Positions 53,792 to 62,624 of a stretch of 64,000 nucleotides of DNA are shown here, one piece after another (positions within the stretch are counted from its first letter, which is position 1; each line of letters begins with the position of its first letter). The translations under genes were made by a program, and so were the position numbers. The stretch covers positions 1 to 64,000 of the forward strand of contig NZ_ATXT01000020.1 of assembly GCF_000421825.1 (NCBI RefSeq), read 5' to 3'. The stretch comes from Humibacter albus DSM 18994 (GTDB lineage: Bacteria > Actinomycetota > Actinomycetes > Actinomycetales > Microbacteriaceae). Under the pieces are notes generated by a model. It was not told where the DNA came from and ran no database searches. It saw only the letters and a program-made list of their open reading frames with translations.

Positions 53792-55219
53792 CTATTCCGC
53801 GGCGATCCGGGCTACCCGATCCACGACGTCCGCCGCGTCGGCGAGTTGCGGATCGACCAGGCCCACCAGCGCCGCGACCGATTCGGTCGAGTCAGGGATG
53901 CCGAGAGCGGCTCGCACCGCATCCTGCTGCGCGTCGGGCAGCGGTCCACGGCGCAGCAGCGCGATCCACGAGCCGAGCACGCGCATCCCCGCTTCACCGC
54001 TGCGCCCCGCGGCGCGCTCCGCCAGCACGATCGGCGCGACGCGCACGCGCAGCTTCGTCGTGCCTTCCATGCCGATCTGAGCAAGCCGGTGCTCGATGCG
54101 CGCGTTGCCGAACCGCGCCAGCAGCGCGGCACGGTAGTCGCCGAGGTCGAGACCCTCAGCGGGCAGGTGCCGCACCGCCTCATCCCAGAACTGCTGCACC
54201 CAGGCCAGGCAGGTGGCATCCGCGATCGCCTCGGCGACCGTCACGTGGCCACGGAGTGCACCGGCGTAGGCGAGCAGGGAGTGCGCTCCGTTGAGCAGCC
54301 ACAGCTTGCGGCGCTCGAAGGGTTCGATGTCGTCGACGAACCGGGCACCGACGGTCTCCCAGGCCGGCCGTCCGGCCGGAAAGTCGCCGCTCAGGATCCA
54401 GTCGTGGAACGGCTCGGAGACCACGGCCGCGGCGTCGATCCACCCCGTCTCCGCGGCCACCTCGTGCAGCTCTTCCTCAGTCGTCTTCGGCGTGATGCGA
54501 TCGACCGAGGTCGAGACGAACGACACCTCCTCGGCGATCCAGCGGATGCTCCGCGCGCCGGTGAGCCTCGCGAGCGAGAGCAGGCCATCGCGCACCAGAG
54601 GGCCGTTGTGCGGCATGTTGTCGCAGGGCACGACCGCAACCGGCCCGCGGCCGGCCCGATGACGAAGCTCGAGCCCGAGCAGGAGTCGGCCGAGGGTGGT
54701 CGTCGGTCCCCCCACGCGTGCCAGCGGGTCGGATGTCTGCAGCGCCTCGATCAGCCAGCTCACGTCGTGCGCGACGACGGCATCGTCGGTGTTCACGGTG
54801 TGATCGGGCCGCACCCGGTAGGCGGGTTCCGTGACAGTGAGCGTCACGATCGCCGTCGGCGCCGCCGCCATCACTTCGCAGAACCGCGCCAGATCGCCAC
54901 CGTCCTCCGCCTCGACGAGAGCGGTGAGCACTTCGAACTCGTCGCCTTCCGGGGCTCTCTGCACCAGGGTGTACAGGCCGCCTTGTGGCTGGAGTTCCCG
55001 CGCAGCGACTGCGCTGCGACCGGTGAACGCCGCGATCCCCCACTCGTCGGCATCGCTCGCGTGAGCCGTGTACCAGGCCTGGTGCGAGCGATGGAACGCT
55101 CCGAGGCCGAGGTGGACGATGCGCACGGGCGGCCGCCGCAGCGGCGCACCGGTTCGCTCCTCGAAAGCGCGTGGTGTCAGCGGCACCGGCGTTCGGGTAT
55201 CCGTGGTGTCGGGGCTCAC
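53792..55219 (-). CDS. uxuB: fructuronate reductase / mannitol dehydrogenase family
   Basis: The 475-residue polyol dehydrogenase family protein reduces D-fructuronate to D-mannonate with NADH in this context. [18 protein letters not shown] (about 33-50) is the nucleotide-binding start; [32 protein letters not shown] and [16 protein letters not shown] (catalytic Lys-Asn-His) are family blocks. GTG at 55217-55219 overlaps the uxaC stop (GTGA), while the longer frame is rejected. The mannitol dehydrogenase alternative is less likely given uxaC and manD on each side. Confidence 0.9.
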   Translation of the reverse strand: MSPDTTDTRTPVPLTPRAFEERTGAPLRRPPVRIVHLGLGAFHRSHQAWYTAHASDADEWGIAAFTGRSAVAARELQPQGGLYTLVQRAPEGDEFEVLTALVEAEDGGDLARFCEVMAAAPTAIVTLTVTEPAYRVRPDHTVNTDDAVVAHDVSWLIEALQTSDPLARVGGPTTTLGRLLLGLELRHRAGRGPVAVVPCDNMPHNGPLVRDGLLSLARLTGARSIRWIAEEVSFVSTSVDRITPKTTEEELHEVAAETGWIDAAAVVSEPFHDWILSGDFPAGRPAWETVGARFVDDIEPFERRKLWLLNGAHSLLAYAGALRGHVTVAEAIADATCLAWVQQFWDEAVRHLPAEGLDLGDYRAALLARFGNARIEHRLAQIGMEGTTKLRVRVAPIVLAERAAGRSGEAGMRVLGSWIALLRRGPLPDAQQDAVRAALGIPDSTESVAALVGLVDPQLADAADVVDRVARIAAE

Positions 55220-56628
55220 AGCTTGAAGACCTTCTTGGGCTGGTTCACGACGAGGTCGACGATCACGCTCTGCGCGCGTTCGAGGTCGATCCGGCCCTCG
55301 CCGACGAGGCGGGCGAGGTAGGCGGCATCCAGGCGGCGTGACATGTCGTGGCGCGCGGGGATGGACATGAACGCGCGCGTGTCGTCGACGAAGCCGGAGC
55401 CCTTGTAGAACCCAGCGGTCTCCGTCGACGCGGCGCGGAAGCGCTGCACGGCGTCCGGCGCGTCCAGAAACCACCATGGTGCCCCGATGAACACGCTCGG
55501 GTAGAAGCCTGCCAGCGGCGCGATCTCGCGCGAGAACGATGTCTCGTCCACGGTGAACAGCACCAGGTGAAAGCCCGGCGCGTTGCCGAAGCGCTCGAGC
55601 AAGGGTCGGAGCGGCTCCACGTAGTGCGTGCGCACCGGGAGGTCATGGCCCGTGTCGGCGCCGTATCTCTGCAGAGTCTCGGTGTGGTGGTTGCGGAACA
55701 CGCCGGGGTGCACGGTCATGACGAGGCCGTCGTCCACGCTCATGCGCGCCATCTGGAAAAGCATGTGAGCGCTGAAAGCCCGGGCGCCCGCGTCATCGAG
55801 CGTCCCGGCCAAGGCTTGTTCGAACAGCCTGGATGCCTCGCCCTCCTCCAGGTCGATGGCAAGCGGTTGCGGGGTGCCGTGATCCGCGGAGACCGCGCCG
55901 TGCTCGACGAAATAGTGGCGCCGCCCGGCGAGGGCGTCGAGGTAGCCGCGGAAGCCGCCCGGGTTCGTGCCGTTCCAGGACGCCAGAGACTCCACGCGTT
56001 CTTTCCAGCCGTCGGCGAGCGGATTCAGGTAGGCATCAGGTCGAAAGGTCGGAACGACACGGCCGGTGAACGTCGGATCCGCAGCAAGCGCGTCGTGCAC
56101 GTGCAGATCCGACATCGGGTCATCCGTGGTGGCCAGCACCTCGATGCCGAATCTGGCGAAAAGTGCTCGTGGCCGGAAGGCCCGATCGTCCAGCTTCGCC
56201 TGGATGGCCTCGAAGAGCCGGTCCGCGTTCTCGGCGTCGGGTTGCTCGGTCAGGCCGAACTGCTCGGCGAACGTGCTCTGCAGCCAATAGCCGGAGGCGG
56301 TGCCCGCGTAGAGATGCCAGTTCGCGCTGAAGGTGCGCCACACGTCGCGCGACCCGGCGGCGGCATCCGCGCCGTCCGAGGTCGGCAACCCGAGTTCGGA
56401 CAGCGAGATTCCGACCGAGTGCAGCACCCGCGTCACGTAGTGGTCGTAGCGGATGAAGAGTTCGGCGGCGTCGCCGAACGGCTCGTCACGCAGGAGGATG
56501 CCGGGATCCACATGCCCATGAGGCGAGATGATCGGCGCGTCCGCAACCGATTCGTACAGCTCGCGAGCGATCTCTCGCCCCCTGGTGTCCACGGGGAAGA
56601 GCCGGTCGGGATCGAGTTGCAGCTTCAC
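55216..56628 (-). CDS. uxaC: glucuronate isomerase
   Basis: UxaC interconverts D-glucuronate and D-fructuronate (and galacturonate and tagaturonate). The 470-residue protein begins with LDPDRLFPVDTRGREIARELY, then ISPHGHVDPGILL with the metal histidines (about 34-46), LATTDDPMSDL, MVTVHPGVFRNHH-like MTVHPGVFRNHHTETL near 303 and PGFHLVLFTVDETSFSREIAP split over the active site. It is the first gene after the operator at 56664-56679. GGAGTG lies before the ATG. Confidence 0.96.
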   Translation of the reverse strand: MKLQLDPDRLFPVDTRGREIARELYESVADAPIISPHGHVDPGILLRDEPFGDAAELFIRYDHYVTRVLHSVGISLSELGLPTSDGADAAAGSRDVWRTFSANWHLYAGTASGYWLQSTFAEQFGLTEQPDAENADRLFEAIQAKLDDRAFRPRALFARFGIEVLATTDDPMSDLHVHDALAADPTFTGRVVPTFRPDAYLNPLADGWKERVESLASWNGTNPGGFRGYLDALAGRRHYFVEHGAVSADHGTPQPLAIDLEEGEASRLFEQALAGTLDDAGARAFSAHMLFQMARMSVDDGLVMTVHPGVFRNHHTETLQRYGADTGHDLPVRTHYVEPLRPLLERFGNAPGFHLVLFTVDETSFSREIAPLAGFYPSVFIGAPWWFLDAPDAVQRFRAASTETAGFYKGSGFVDDTRAFMSIPARHDMSRRLDAAYLARLVGEGRIDLERAQSVIVDLVVNQPKKVFKL

Positions 56629-56663
56629 GAATCACTCCTTCGTCTTCGGCATGGTATTCCATT

Positions 56664-56679
56664 TGACAACCGGTTGCCA
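56664..56679. promoter_or_regulatory. LacI-type operator O1 upstream of uxaC
   Basis: TGACAACCGGTTGCCA is a 16-bp palindrome with one mismatched pair and a central CG, typical for LacI-family repressors. It lies 35 bp before the uxaC start and after the lacI-type gene at 56718. A related site, TGGCAATCGGTTGCAG, is at 61051-61066. Confidence 0.75.
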
Positions 56680-56717
56680 TTCGCGTGGACCGATGCGCCA
56701 CTTACGTCCGGCGGCCT

Positions 56718-57779
56718 CTACTTGCCCGTCGGCCCCGTCGAGTCCCGCACCACGAGAGTGGTCGACAGGGTTGCGCCGCCCTCGCCTGCCGTCCCCTCTC
56801 GCGCTTCCACCCGGTCAAGCACGCGCTGCACGGCGAACTCGCCCACGAGGTCCAGCGGCGAGCGCACAGTGGTCAGGGCGGGAGAGGTGAAGTCCGAGCC
56901 GAAGATGTCGTCGAACCCCACGACGCTCAACGAGCGGGGCACATCGACCTTCTGCTCCCGCGCTGCGCGCAGCACGCCGATCGCCATCAGGTCGTTGTAG
57001 GCCAGCACGGCAGTGACTCCGGATGTCGCCACTCGCGCGAACACCTCGCGCCCGCCTTCGATCGTCGGCGAGCTCGGGCCGATCTCCACGATCGTCATAC
57101 CTCGCGCTGCAGCACGCTCGATGAGCAGCTGCCATCTCGCGCGGCTCATCCATGATTGCGACGGACCGGAGAGATAGGCGAGGGCAGTGTGCCCCAGCTC
57201 CGCGAGATGGTCGAGCGCCTCGTCGATGCCGGTCGCGAGGTCGGGGACGATGTCGTCGACACCGCTCACCGCACGGTTGATCACGACCACCGGCTTCGTC
57301 TCAGCCAGCGCGCGGATCTGATCGTCGCCCAGGCGCGTCGCCCCGAGCACGATGCCGTCGACAGACGGTGCCACCCGCTCGGTCGCCGCGGCCTCGCGCT
57401 CTCCCGACTCCTGCGACTCGGCGACCAGGAGTGTGTAGCCCGCGTTCGCCGCAGCGCGTTCCGCGCCGCGCACCACATCGAAGAAGACCGGGTTCGTGAT
57501 GTCCGCCAGAATCAGCCCGAGCGTGTGCGTGCGTCCGGTGGGCAACGCGCGCGCCATCGGGTTCGCGCGATAGCCCAGCTGCTTGGCGGCATCCTGAATG
57601 CGCTTCTCCGTCTTCGCGTTGAGCCGGCCGGGCTTGCTCAGCGCACGGGAGACCGTCGACGGGTTCACGCCCGCAACCTGGGCGATGTCGTAGATCGTGG
57701 GCGCCGGACGAGCTCCGTGCGGCCTCGCGGTCGCCGCGCCCGGCACCGCGTCACCGGTCTCGCTCAAGGCTCTCTCCAC
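56718..57779 (-). CDS. LacI-family transcriptional regulator of the sugar-acid locus
   Basis: The 353-residue regulator has TIYDIAQVAGVNPSTVSRAL (about 28-47) as helix-turn-helix, with a classic recognition helix, and NAKTEKRIQDAAKQLGYRAN after it. The sensor domain has LGLILADITNPVFFDVVRG and SLSVVGFDDIFGSDFTSPAL. GTG at 57779 begins the frame; the first 25 residues are variable. Its position inside the locus and the operators at 56664 and 61051 make it the likely local repressor, with a uronate intermediate as inducer. Confidence 0.93.
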   Translation of the reverse strand: MERALSETGDAVPGAATARPHGARPAPTIYDIAQVAGVNPSTVSRALSKPGRLNAKTEKRIQDAAKQLGYRANPMARALPTGRTHTLGLILADITNPVFFDVVRGAERAAANAGYTLLVAESQESGEREAAATERVAPSVDGIVLGATRLGDDQIRALAETKPVVVINRAVSGVDDIVPDLATGIDEALDHLAELGHTALAYLSGPSQSWMSRARWQLLIERAAARGMTIVEIGPSSPTIEGGREVFARVATSGVTAVLAYNDLMAIGVLRAAREQKVDVPRSLSVVGFDDIFGSDFTSPALTTVRSPLDLVGEFAVQRVLDRVEAREGTAGEGGATLSTTLVVRDSTGPTGK

Positions 57780-57859
57780 TCCGCGCGCAGCGCACTGTGC
57801 CCGTCACCGGGTGCGAGTTGGAACGCCCCGCTCTCGAGTTGCAATCCGCTCACCCCACA

Positions 57860-59026
57860 CTACGAGCGTTCGGCGAACGCGCCCTCGGCGCGAATCCGTT
57901 CGTTCAGGAGTGCCAGGTACTCGTCCTCATCGAAGTCGAGGCCGACCTCACGTCCCGTCCAGCTCGAGAGGTGAATGGCGTTCGCCAGCCGCACCCCGTT
58001 GATGCCGTCGGCCCCCGGGGCGATCAGCGGTGTTCCGTCGAGGATGTTCGCCGCGAAGTTCTGCAGTACGCCCGCGTGCTGCTCCCCCCACACCGACTCG
58101 AACTCGATGACCTCCTGCGCGTACATGTCATCCGTGTTGGCCTGGCCCCGGAAAAGCCTCCGCACATCCTCGATGCTCATGCCATCGCTCAGCTCGCGCT
58201 CCGGCTTGATCAGCCGAGTCACCGTGGCGGTCTTGCTGTTCTCGACGACGATCTTCCCCCGATCCCCGAGGATCTCGAGCCGATCGGTGCCGACCAGGTC
58301 ATGCGTCGCCGTGACGAGCACACCCGTCGCACCGCCTCCGTAGTCGACCACGGCGGTCACCTCGTCTTCCACGGCGATGTCGCGGCGGAACCCGTATGCC
58401 ACCTTCGAGTACACGGACTTCGGCACTCCACAGAGCCACTGCCAGAGATCCAGCTGGTGCGGCGCCTGGTTGACGAGCACACCGCCGCCCTCGCCACCCC
58501 AGGTGGCACGCCACTCGCTCTGCTCGTAGTAGCCCTGCGGGCGCCACCAGGTGGTGATGATCCAGTTCGATCGCCGGATCGCGCCGATCTCGCCGGCGTC
58601 CAGAATCTCCTTCAGCCGCCGGTACAACGGATTGTTCCGCTGGTTGAACATGATCGCGAACGTCAGCTCCGGTTTGGCCGCCGCGAACGAGAGGAGCTCC
58701 TTGACCTGCTTCGTGTAGACGCCGGCCGGCTTCTCTACGAGGGCGTGGATGCCCCGGCTCAGCGCCGCGATGCCCATCTCGGGATGCAGGTAGTGCGGCA
58801 CCGTGGTGACCACGGCATCCACGTCTCCGCCCTCGAGCAGCGCGACGTAATCCTCGTAGACCGGCGCGTCGGGGTACAACTCCGCGGCCTTCCGCCGAGC
58901 AGCGGGGTCGACGTCGGCGATCGCCGCGACCACCATGTTCGGGACCATGCCGTCCGCGATCATCTTCGCGTACGTCGAGCCCTGAGTGCCCAGGCCGATG
59001 ATGCCGAGTCTCACCTTGTCTGCCAT
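57860..59026 (-). CDS. Gfo/Idh/MocA-family oxidoreductase
   Basis: The 388-residue NAD(P)-dependent oxidoreductase starts at ATG 59024-59026; the frame is open far upstream but that part is a shadow of the next gene. VRLGIIGLGTQGSTYAKMI is the Rossmann motif (4-22), HALVEKPAGVYTKQVKE holds the catalytic EKP (about 94-96), and GGVLVNQAPHQLDLWQWLCG carries the H-x3-D pair. TTWWRPQGYYEQSEWRATWG is a family feature of sugar-oxidising members. It probably oxidises or reduces a hydroxyl of a sugar or glycoside. The N-terminal half resembles its neighbour only weakly. Confidence 0.9.
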   Translation of the reverse strand: MADKVRLGIIGLGTQGSTYAKMIADGMVPNMVVAAIADVDPAARRKAAELYPDAPVYEDYVALLEGGDVDAVVTTVPHYLHPEMGIAALSRGIHALVEKPAGVYTKQVKELLSFAAAKPELTFAIMFNQRNNPLYRRLKEILDAGEIGAIRRSNWIITTWWRPQGYYEQSEWRATWGGEGGGVLVNQAPHQLDLWQWLCGVPKSVYSKVAYGFRRDIAVEDEVTAVVDYGGGATGVLVTATHDLVGTDRLEILGDRGKIVVENSKTATVTRLIKPERELSDGMSIEDVRRLFRGQANTDDMYAQEVIEFESVWGEQHAGVLQNFAANILDGTPLIAPGADGINGVRLANAIHLSSWTGREVGLDFDEDEYLALLNERIRAEGAFAERS

Positions 59027-59088
59027 GTCGTTCGCTTCCGTCCTTCTCCGCATCGGCTGCGTGCGTTCGTCTCCAGGTGGTGCGAAAG

Positions 59089-60102
59089 TCACGCCACGAC
59101 GTGACGCCCCGGATACGCCTGGTCGTACACGCTCTGGATGATCTCGAGCGTCTTGCGCGCCTCTCGTGGCGAGATCCAGAACGGCTCGGGCCGCGACAGC
59201 GACTCGTAGAAGTCGTGGATGAGCCGGGCGTGCGACGCGCCCCAGTAGGCGCGCTCGCCCGTGGCAGTCACCGTTTCCGTCACGGTCTCGACGGTGCCGT
59301 CGGCGAAGGTCGCCACCAGGTCTCCGCGCAGGCTCAGCGTGCCGCGCTCGGCCGCGATCTCGATCGTCACCGGGTCGTTGACCGCGTTGCTCAGCGTCGC
59401 GAAGAACGTGCTTCTCGCGCCGCCGGCGTGCTCGAGCACCAGGTCGGCCGTGTCCTCCACCTCGATCACGCCGGCGAGCGTGCGCGTCGCCGCGCCGCCC
59501 GTCACCTTCTGCACGTCGCCGAGGAGCCACTGCAGCAGGTCGAGCGTGTGGATCGCCTGGTTCATCAGCAGCCCACCGCCGCCATTCGCCCACGTTCCGC
59601 GCCACGGCCGATCCTCGTAGTACTCGCGGGTTCGATGCCAGATCACGGTGCCGGATGCCCCGACCACCTTCCCGAGTCGGCCCGACTCCAGCAGTTCCTT
59701 CGCCGCCCGCACCGGTGTGTTGTAACGGTTCTGGAAGCAGATGCCGATCTTCGCCCCGGATCCCTCCGCCGCGGCCACGAGAGCATCCCCCGCTTCCCGG
59801 GTGTGCGCGAGCGGCTTCTCGAGAATGACGTTCACGCCCGCTTCGAGCGCCGCGATGGCCAGCACCGCGTGCTGGTCGTGGGAAGTCGAGATGTGCACGA
59901 CGTCGGGGTGCACGGCGTCGATCAGCTCGCTGATCGATGCGAAGCCGGGAACGGAGTATCGCGCCGATGCGGCTTCGCGACGACCGGCATCCGTGTCGCA
60001 CACCGCGACGAGCTCGGCGAGAGGATCGTGCGCGATCGCGTCGAAGTGCACGCTGGACACGTCGCCGCAGCCCACGACGGCGACGCGCAATGGGGCGCTC
60101 AT
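59089..60102 (-). CDS. Gfo/Idh/MocA-family oxidoreductase
   Basis: The 337-residue protein has RVAVVGCGDVSSVHFDAI (6-23), VNVILEKPLAHTREAGDAL (EKP near 95) and GGGLLMNQAIHTLDLLQWLL (H-x3-D). EYYEDRPWRGTWANGGG replaces the substrate-binding loop of the other paralogue. It is divergent in sequence from 57860-59026 though of the same fold, so the two likely act on different steps or positions. Its ATG overlaps the stop of the TIM-barrel gene at 60099 (ATGA). Confidence 0.9.
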   Translation of the reverse strand: MSAPLRVAVVGCGDVSSVHFDAIAHDPLAELVAVCDTDAGRREAASARYSVPGFASISELIDAVHPDVVHISTSHDQHAVLAIAALEAGVNVILEKPLAHTREAGDALVAAAEGSGAKIGICFQNRYNTPVRAAKELLESGRLGKVVGASGTVIWHRTREYYEDRPWRGTWANGGGGLLMNQAIHTLDLLQWLLGDVQKVTGGAATRTLAGVIEVEDTADLVLEHAGGARSTFFATLSNAVNDPVTIEIAAERGTLSLRGDLVATFADGTVETVTETVTATGERAYWGASHARLIHDFYESLSRPEPFWISPREARKTLEIIQSVYDQAYPGRHVVA

Positions 60103-60944
60103 TTGGTGGTCACCCCGATCTGCCGCAGCAGGTCGGCGAACGCACGGGCCGCCACGCCGAAGGACTCGTGGCCCGAGAATCCGCCCAGCTCGAAGCCCTC
60201 CGCCAGGTGCGGCTCGAGCGACGCGAAGCCCTCGTAGCCGTCGTCACGCAGCGCCGTCACGGTCTCCAGGAGCTCGCCGTCTCCCTCGCCGACCGGGACG
60301 ACCGTGCCGGTCGCGGCGACCGCATCCTTCACCTGCAGATAGTCGAGGTACGGGCGCAGCATCGCGTAGCCGTCGGTGAACGGCTTGACGCCCACCTGCA
60401 CGAAGTTCGCGTTGTCCCACGCCAGTCGCAGGGCGCTCGAGCCGACCGACTCGACGACGTCGAGCACGCGCGAGGGCACGTCGCCGTAGATGGCCTTCTC
60501 GTTCTCGTGCAGCAGCGTCACACCGGCCTTCTCCGCCTCCGTGGCCAGCGCACGCATGCGCACGAGCACGTCGTCGCGGATGCTCTCGACCGGAACACCT
60601 TCGCCCCGGAAGAACGAGAAGATGCGGATGTTCGTGGTCTCCAGGGCCTGTGCCACCCGGATGATCCTGCGCAGGCGGCTCACCTCATGCTCGGGCTCAA
60701 GCGCGACGTCGACTTTGCCGATCGGGGATGCCACGGCCGAGACGCCCATGCCGCTCCCCTTGAGGAGACGGGCCAGCTCCGCCAGTTGGTCGTCGTTCAG
60801 GTCGACGACGTTCACGCCCCAGGCGCTGCGCACCTCGATATGGCGAGCGCCGAGCGCCTGCAGCACGGCGATCTGGATGCGCGGGTCGGGGTCGATCTCG
60901 TCACCGAACCCCGAGAGTGTCCAGCTGGTGTTCTGCGTTGCCAC
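60099..60944 (-). CDS. sugar phosphate isomerase/epimerase-like TIM-barrel protein
   Basis: The 281-residue protein has the xylose-isomerase-like TIM-barrel (AP endonuclease 2, PF01261) pattern: LSGFGDEIDPDPRIQIAVLQ near the start, HIEVRSAWGVNVVDL, TLLHENEKAIYGDVP with the metal Glu, LRLAWDNANFVQVG with Asp, YLQVKDAVAATG with Lys/Asp and FASLEPHL with a final Glu. GTG at 60942-60944 is preceded by AAGGAGA. Operator O2 lies about 105 bp upstream. Related folds include inosose dehydratase and C-glycoside deglycosidase subunits. Confidence 0.87.
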   Translation of the reverse strand: MATQNTSWTLSGFGDEIDPDPRIQIAVLQALGARHIEVRSAWGVNVVDLNDDQLAELARLLKGSGMGVSAVASPIGKVDVALEPEHEVSRLRRIIRVAQALETTNIRIFSFFRGEGVPVESIRDDVLVRMRALATEAEKAGVTLLHENEKAIYGDVPSRVLDVVESVGSSALRLAWDNANFVQVGVKPFTDGYAMLRPYLDYLQVKDAVAATGTVVPVGEGDGELLETVTALRDDGYEGFASLEPHLAEGFELGGFSGHESFGVAARAFADLLRQIGVTTK

Positions 60945-61050
60945 GCGGTCTCCTTCGTCACGTCTCGAGCGTTGCCACGGTTCTCGGCCGACATCGGGCG
61001 GCCTCGAGACGCCAGGGCAACGGCTCAACGGTATGCGCTTTCCGCCGGCG

Positions 61051-61066
61051 TGGCAATCGGTTGCAG
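61051..61066. promoter_or_regulatory. LacI-type operator O2 in the sugar-acid locus
   Basis: TGGCAATCGGTTGCAG agrees with O1 (56664-56679) at 12 of 16 positions including the central CGG-TTGC core. It lies in the 195-bp gap 60945-61139 between two TIM-barrel genes, suitable for control of the genes at 60944-57860. No clear -35/-10 pair was identified beside it. Confidence 0.6.
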
Positions 61067-61139
61067 CTGCCGCGGATCGCCCCGGAAAGACTCGCCAAGC
61101 CCTGCGTCGCGAAGATCACCTCGCCGAGTCCGAGGCCTC

Positions 61140-62000
61140 CTAGAACAGCTCCCCGAATCCCAGTGCCACGAGGTTGTCGTGCGAGGTGCGCAGGCACTCC
61201 AGCGGGGTGCGACCGTATTGGTCATCCTGCTCGACGAGCAGGTACTCAGCGCCGATCTCCTGGCTGACGGGCACGATCTCGGCGAAGTCGAGGTTCCCCT
61301 CACCCACCTCGGCGAACTGCACGACGCCGGTGAACGCGGCCATGAAGCCGGCGAAGTCTCCTGCGTCGAGCTTGTCGAAGGCATCCTGCGACAGCTTTCC
61401 GATGCGGTAGTCCTTCAGGTGCACCATCGCCACCCGGTCTGCGTACTTGCGCAGTGTCTTCACGGGGTCGAGGCCGCCGCGGTGCACCCAGTGCACGTCG
61501 ATCTCGAAGCCCATGTGCGGGGCGTGCTCCGCAATGATGTCGAGCAGGAACTTCCCCTCGTACTTCGTGAACTCGATGTGATGGTTGTGGTAGTAGAGCC
61601 GGATGCCCCGCTCGGCGAGCCGTAGCGCCATCTCGTCGCTGCGATCGCAGAACTCGAGCACGGCGTCGAGCGAGCGCATGGCATCCATCGGGAGCATCCC
61701 GATACGGAGCATCGAGCAGTCGAGCGCACGGGCATCCGCCACGATCTTGTCGAAGTCGTCGCTCAGCGATTCGTTCGGCGAACCCGGAGCCGAGGTGAGG
61801 GATGCCGACAGAGCGCCGATCTTCATCCCCAGTTCGTCGCGTGCTCGCCCGAGCTCTGCGACGTTCTCCGCCGTCATGGGCACCTGCGAGATCTCGACCG
61901 CGCGATAACCGATTTCGCGCACCGCCTGCAGCGTCGCGAACACCCCGTTGTTCGCGAAGTCGTTCTTCAGCATCATCGCCTGTACGCCGATCTGCGTCAT
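61140..62000 (-). CDS. sugar phosphate isomerase/epimerase-like TIM-barrel protein
   Basis: The 286-residue protein has the PF01261 fold: TQIGVQAMMLKNDFANNGVF at the start, YRAVEISQVP, LYYHNHHIEF (about 140-149, metal His and Glu), GFEIDVHWVHRGGLDPV, MVHLKDYRIGKL and EYLLVEQDDQYG. This HNHHxEF form is typical of members next to Gfo/Idh oxidoreductases and of keto-glycoside lyase-like enzymes. ATG at 62000 has GAGGAGGAG upstream. It is the first gene of the locus. Confidence 0.88.
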   Translation of the reverse strand: MTQIGVQAMMLKNDFANNGVFATLQAVREIGYRAVEISQVPMTAENVAELGRARDELGMKIGALSASLTSAPGSPNESLSDDFDKIVADARALDCSMLRIGMLPMDAMRSLDAVLEFCDRSDEMALRLAERGIRLYYHNHHIEFTKYEGKFLLDIIAEHAPHMGFEIDVHWVHRGGLDPVKTLRKYADRVAMVHLKDYRIGKLSQDAFDKLDAGDFAGFMAAFTGVVQFAEVGEGNLDFAEIVPVSQEIGAEYLLVEQDDQYGRTPLECLRTSHDNLVALGFGELF

Positions 62001-62062
62001 TCGTCTCCTCCTCTGGATACGGCCCGTGGATACGCGACGCCGGTGCGGTGACACCACCCCGT

Positions 62063-62112
62063 ACCAATGAAGAGAGGACCGGCCCTTTCGGACCGGTCCT
62101 CTCTTCATTGGT
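62063..62112 (-). terminator. 20-bp perfect hairpin directly after tRNA-Leu
   Basis: The arms 62063-62082 and 62093-62112 are exact inverted repeats around a 10-nt loop CCCTTTCGGA. On the minus strand the hairpin follows the tRNA at once, and the distal arm includes the tRNA CCA and discriminator base. CTCTCTTCATT and no long T-run follow. It is most likely the tRNA terminator or processing hairpin and may also stop transcripts entering from the other side. Confidence 0.7.
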
Positions 62113-62195
62113 GCGCGAGGGGGGAGTTGAACCCCCACGCCCTCTCGGGCACACGGACCTGAACCGTGCGCGTCTGCCTATTCCGCCACTCGCGC
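62109..62195 (-). tRNA. tRNA-Leu (anticodon CAG)
   Basis: The 87-nt gene folds into a cloverleaf with acceptor GCGCGAG/CTCGCGC, D-arm with GGCGGAATAGGCAGACGC, anticodon stem CACGG/CCGTG with loop TTCAGGT (anticodon CAG), a long variable arm (GTGCCCGAGAGGGCGT) as expected for a leucine tRNA, and T-loop GTTCAACTC. The CCA end is encoded. Confidence 0.96.
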
Positions 62196-62357
62196 TCACC
62201 GCCGGCACGTCACCGTGCCAACCCAGCGAGATTAGCATGCGCACAGTCGCGATGCCATTTGGGCCGCTCAGCGCTCGGGGCGCACTCCACGGCCGTTCTC
62301 CGGCGTCGGCCCGAGCGCTCCTTCTTTCTTCCGCCGCTCTGCCGGAAGGTCGTCCAC
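62196..62357. other. gap upstream of tRNA-Leu with a small hairpin
   Basis: No gene is seen. GGCACG and CGTGCC (62204-62219) form a short hairpin 9 bp from the tRNA 5' end. No tRNA promoter of good quality could be recognised. Confidence 0.4.
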
Positions 62358-62468
62358 GCGTTCATAACTCAGGCCGCAAGAATGCCGGCGCACCCTACGG
62401 CCGCAGTAGGTCGCGGGGCTCGCCGCCCCCAGCCGGTGACCTTCCGGCCCGGTCCTGAATTATGCGCG
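62358..62468. repeat. dispersed extragenic element, family III
   Basis: The ends GCGTTCATAACTCAGGCCG (62358) and GGTCCTGAATTATGCGC (ending about 62467) are imperfect inverted repeats around a GC-rich centre of about 75 bp. One end and adjoining bases resemble 1528-1548 beside the IS. It lies about 155 bp before fhaA. Nothing in either strand looks like a gene. Confidence 0.5.
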
Positions 62469-62624
62469 GGGCGCCGTCCGTCGCACATGGAATCGCGCGC
62501 ATCCGCGACGCCGCGCCCGCGCCGCGCCCCGGTGCCTTCACATCGTCTCCGGCTAACATGCACATAGTCGTAAGAGGTTCCGCCGATGGGTGGGTCGCAG
62601 CGAGGGTGGCAGATCGGGAGACCT

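Noticed and set aside
59027-60001. 713-residue minus-strand frame joining the two Gfo/Idh genes
   Set aside because: Only the part from 59026 down is a protein of the family; the rest is an out-of-frame reading of the next Gfo/Idh gene.
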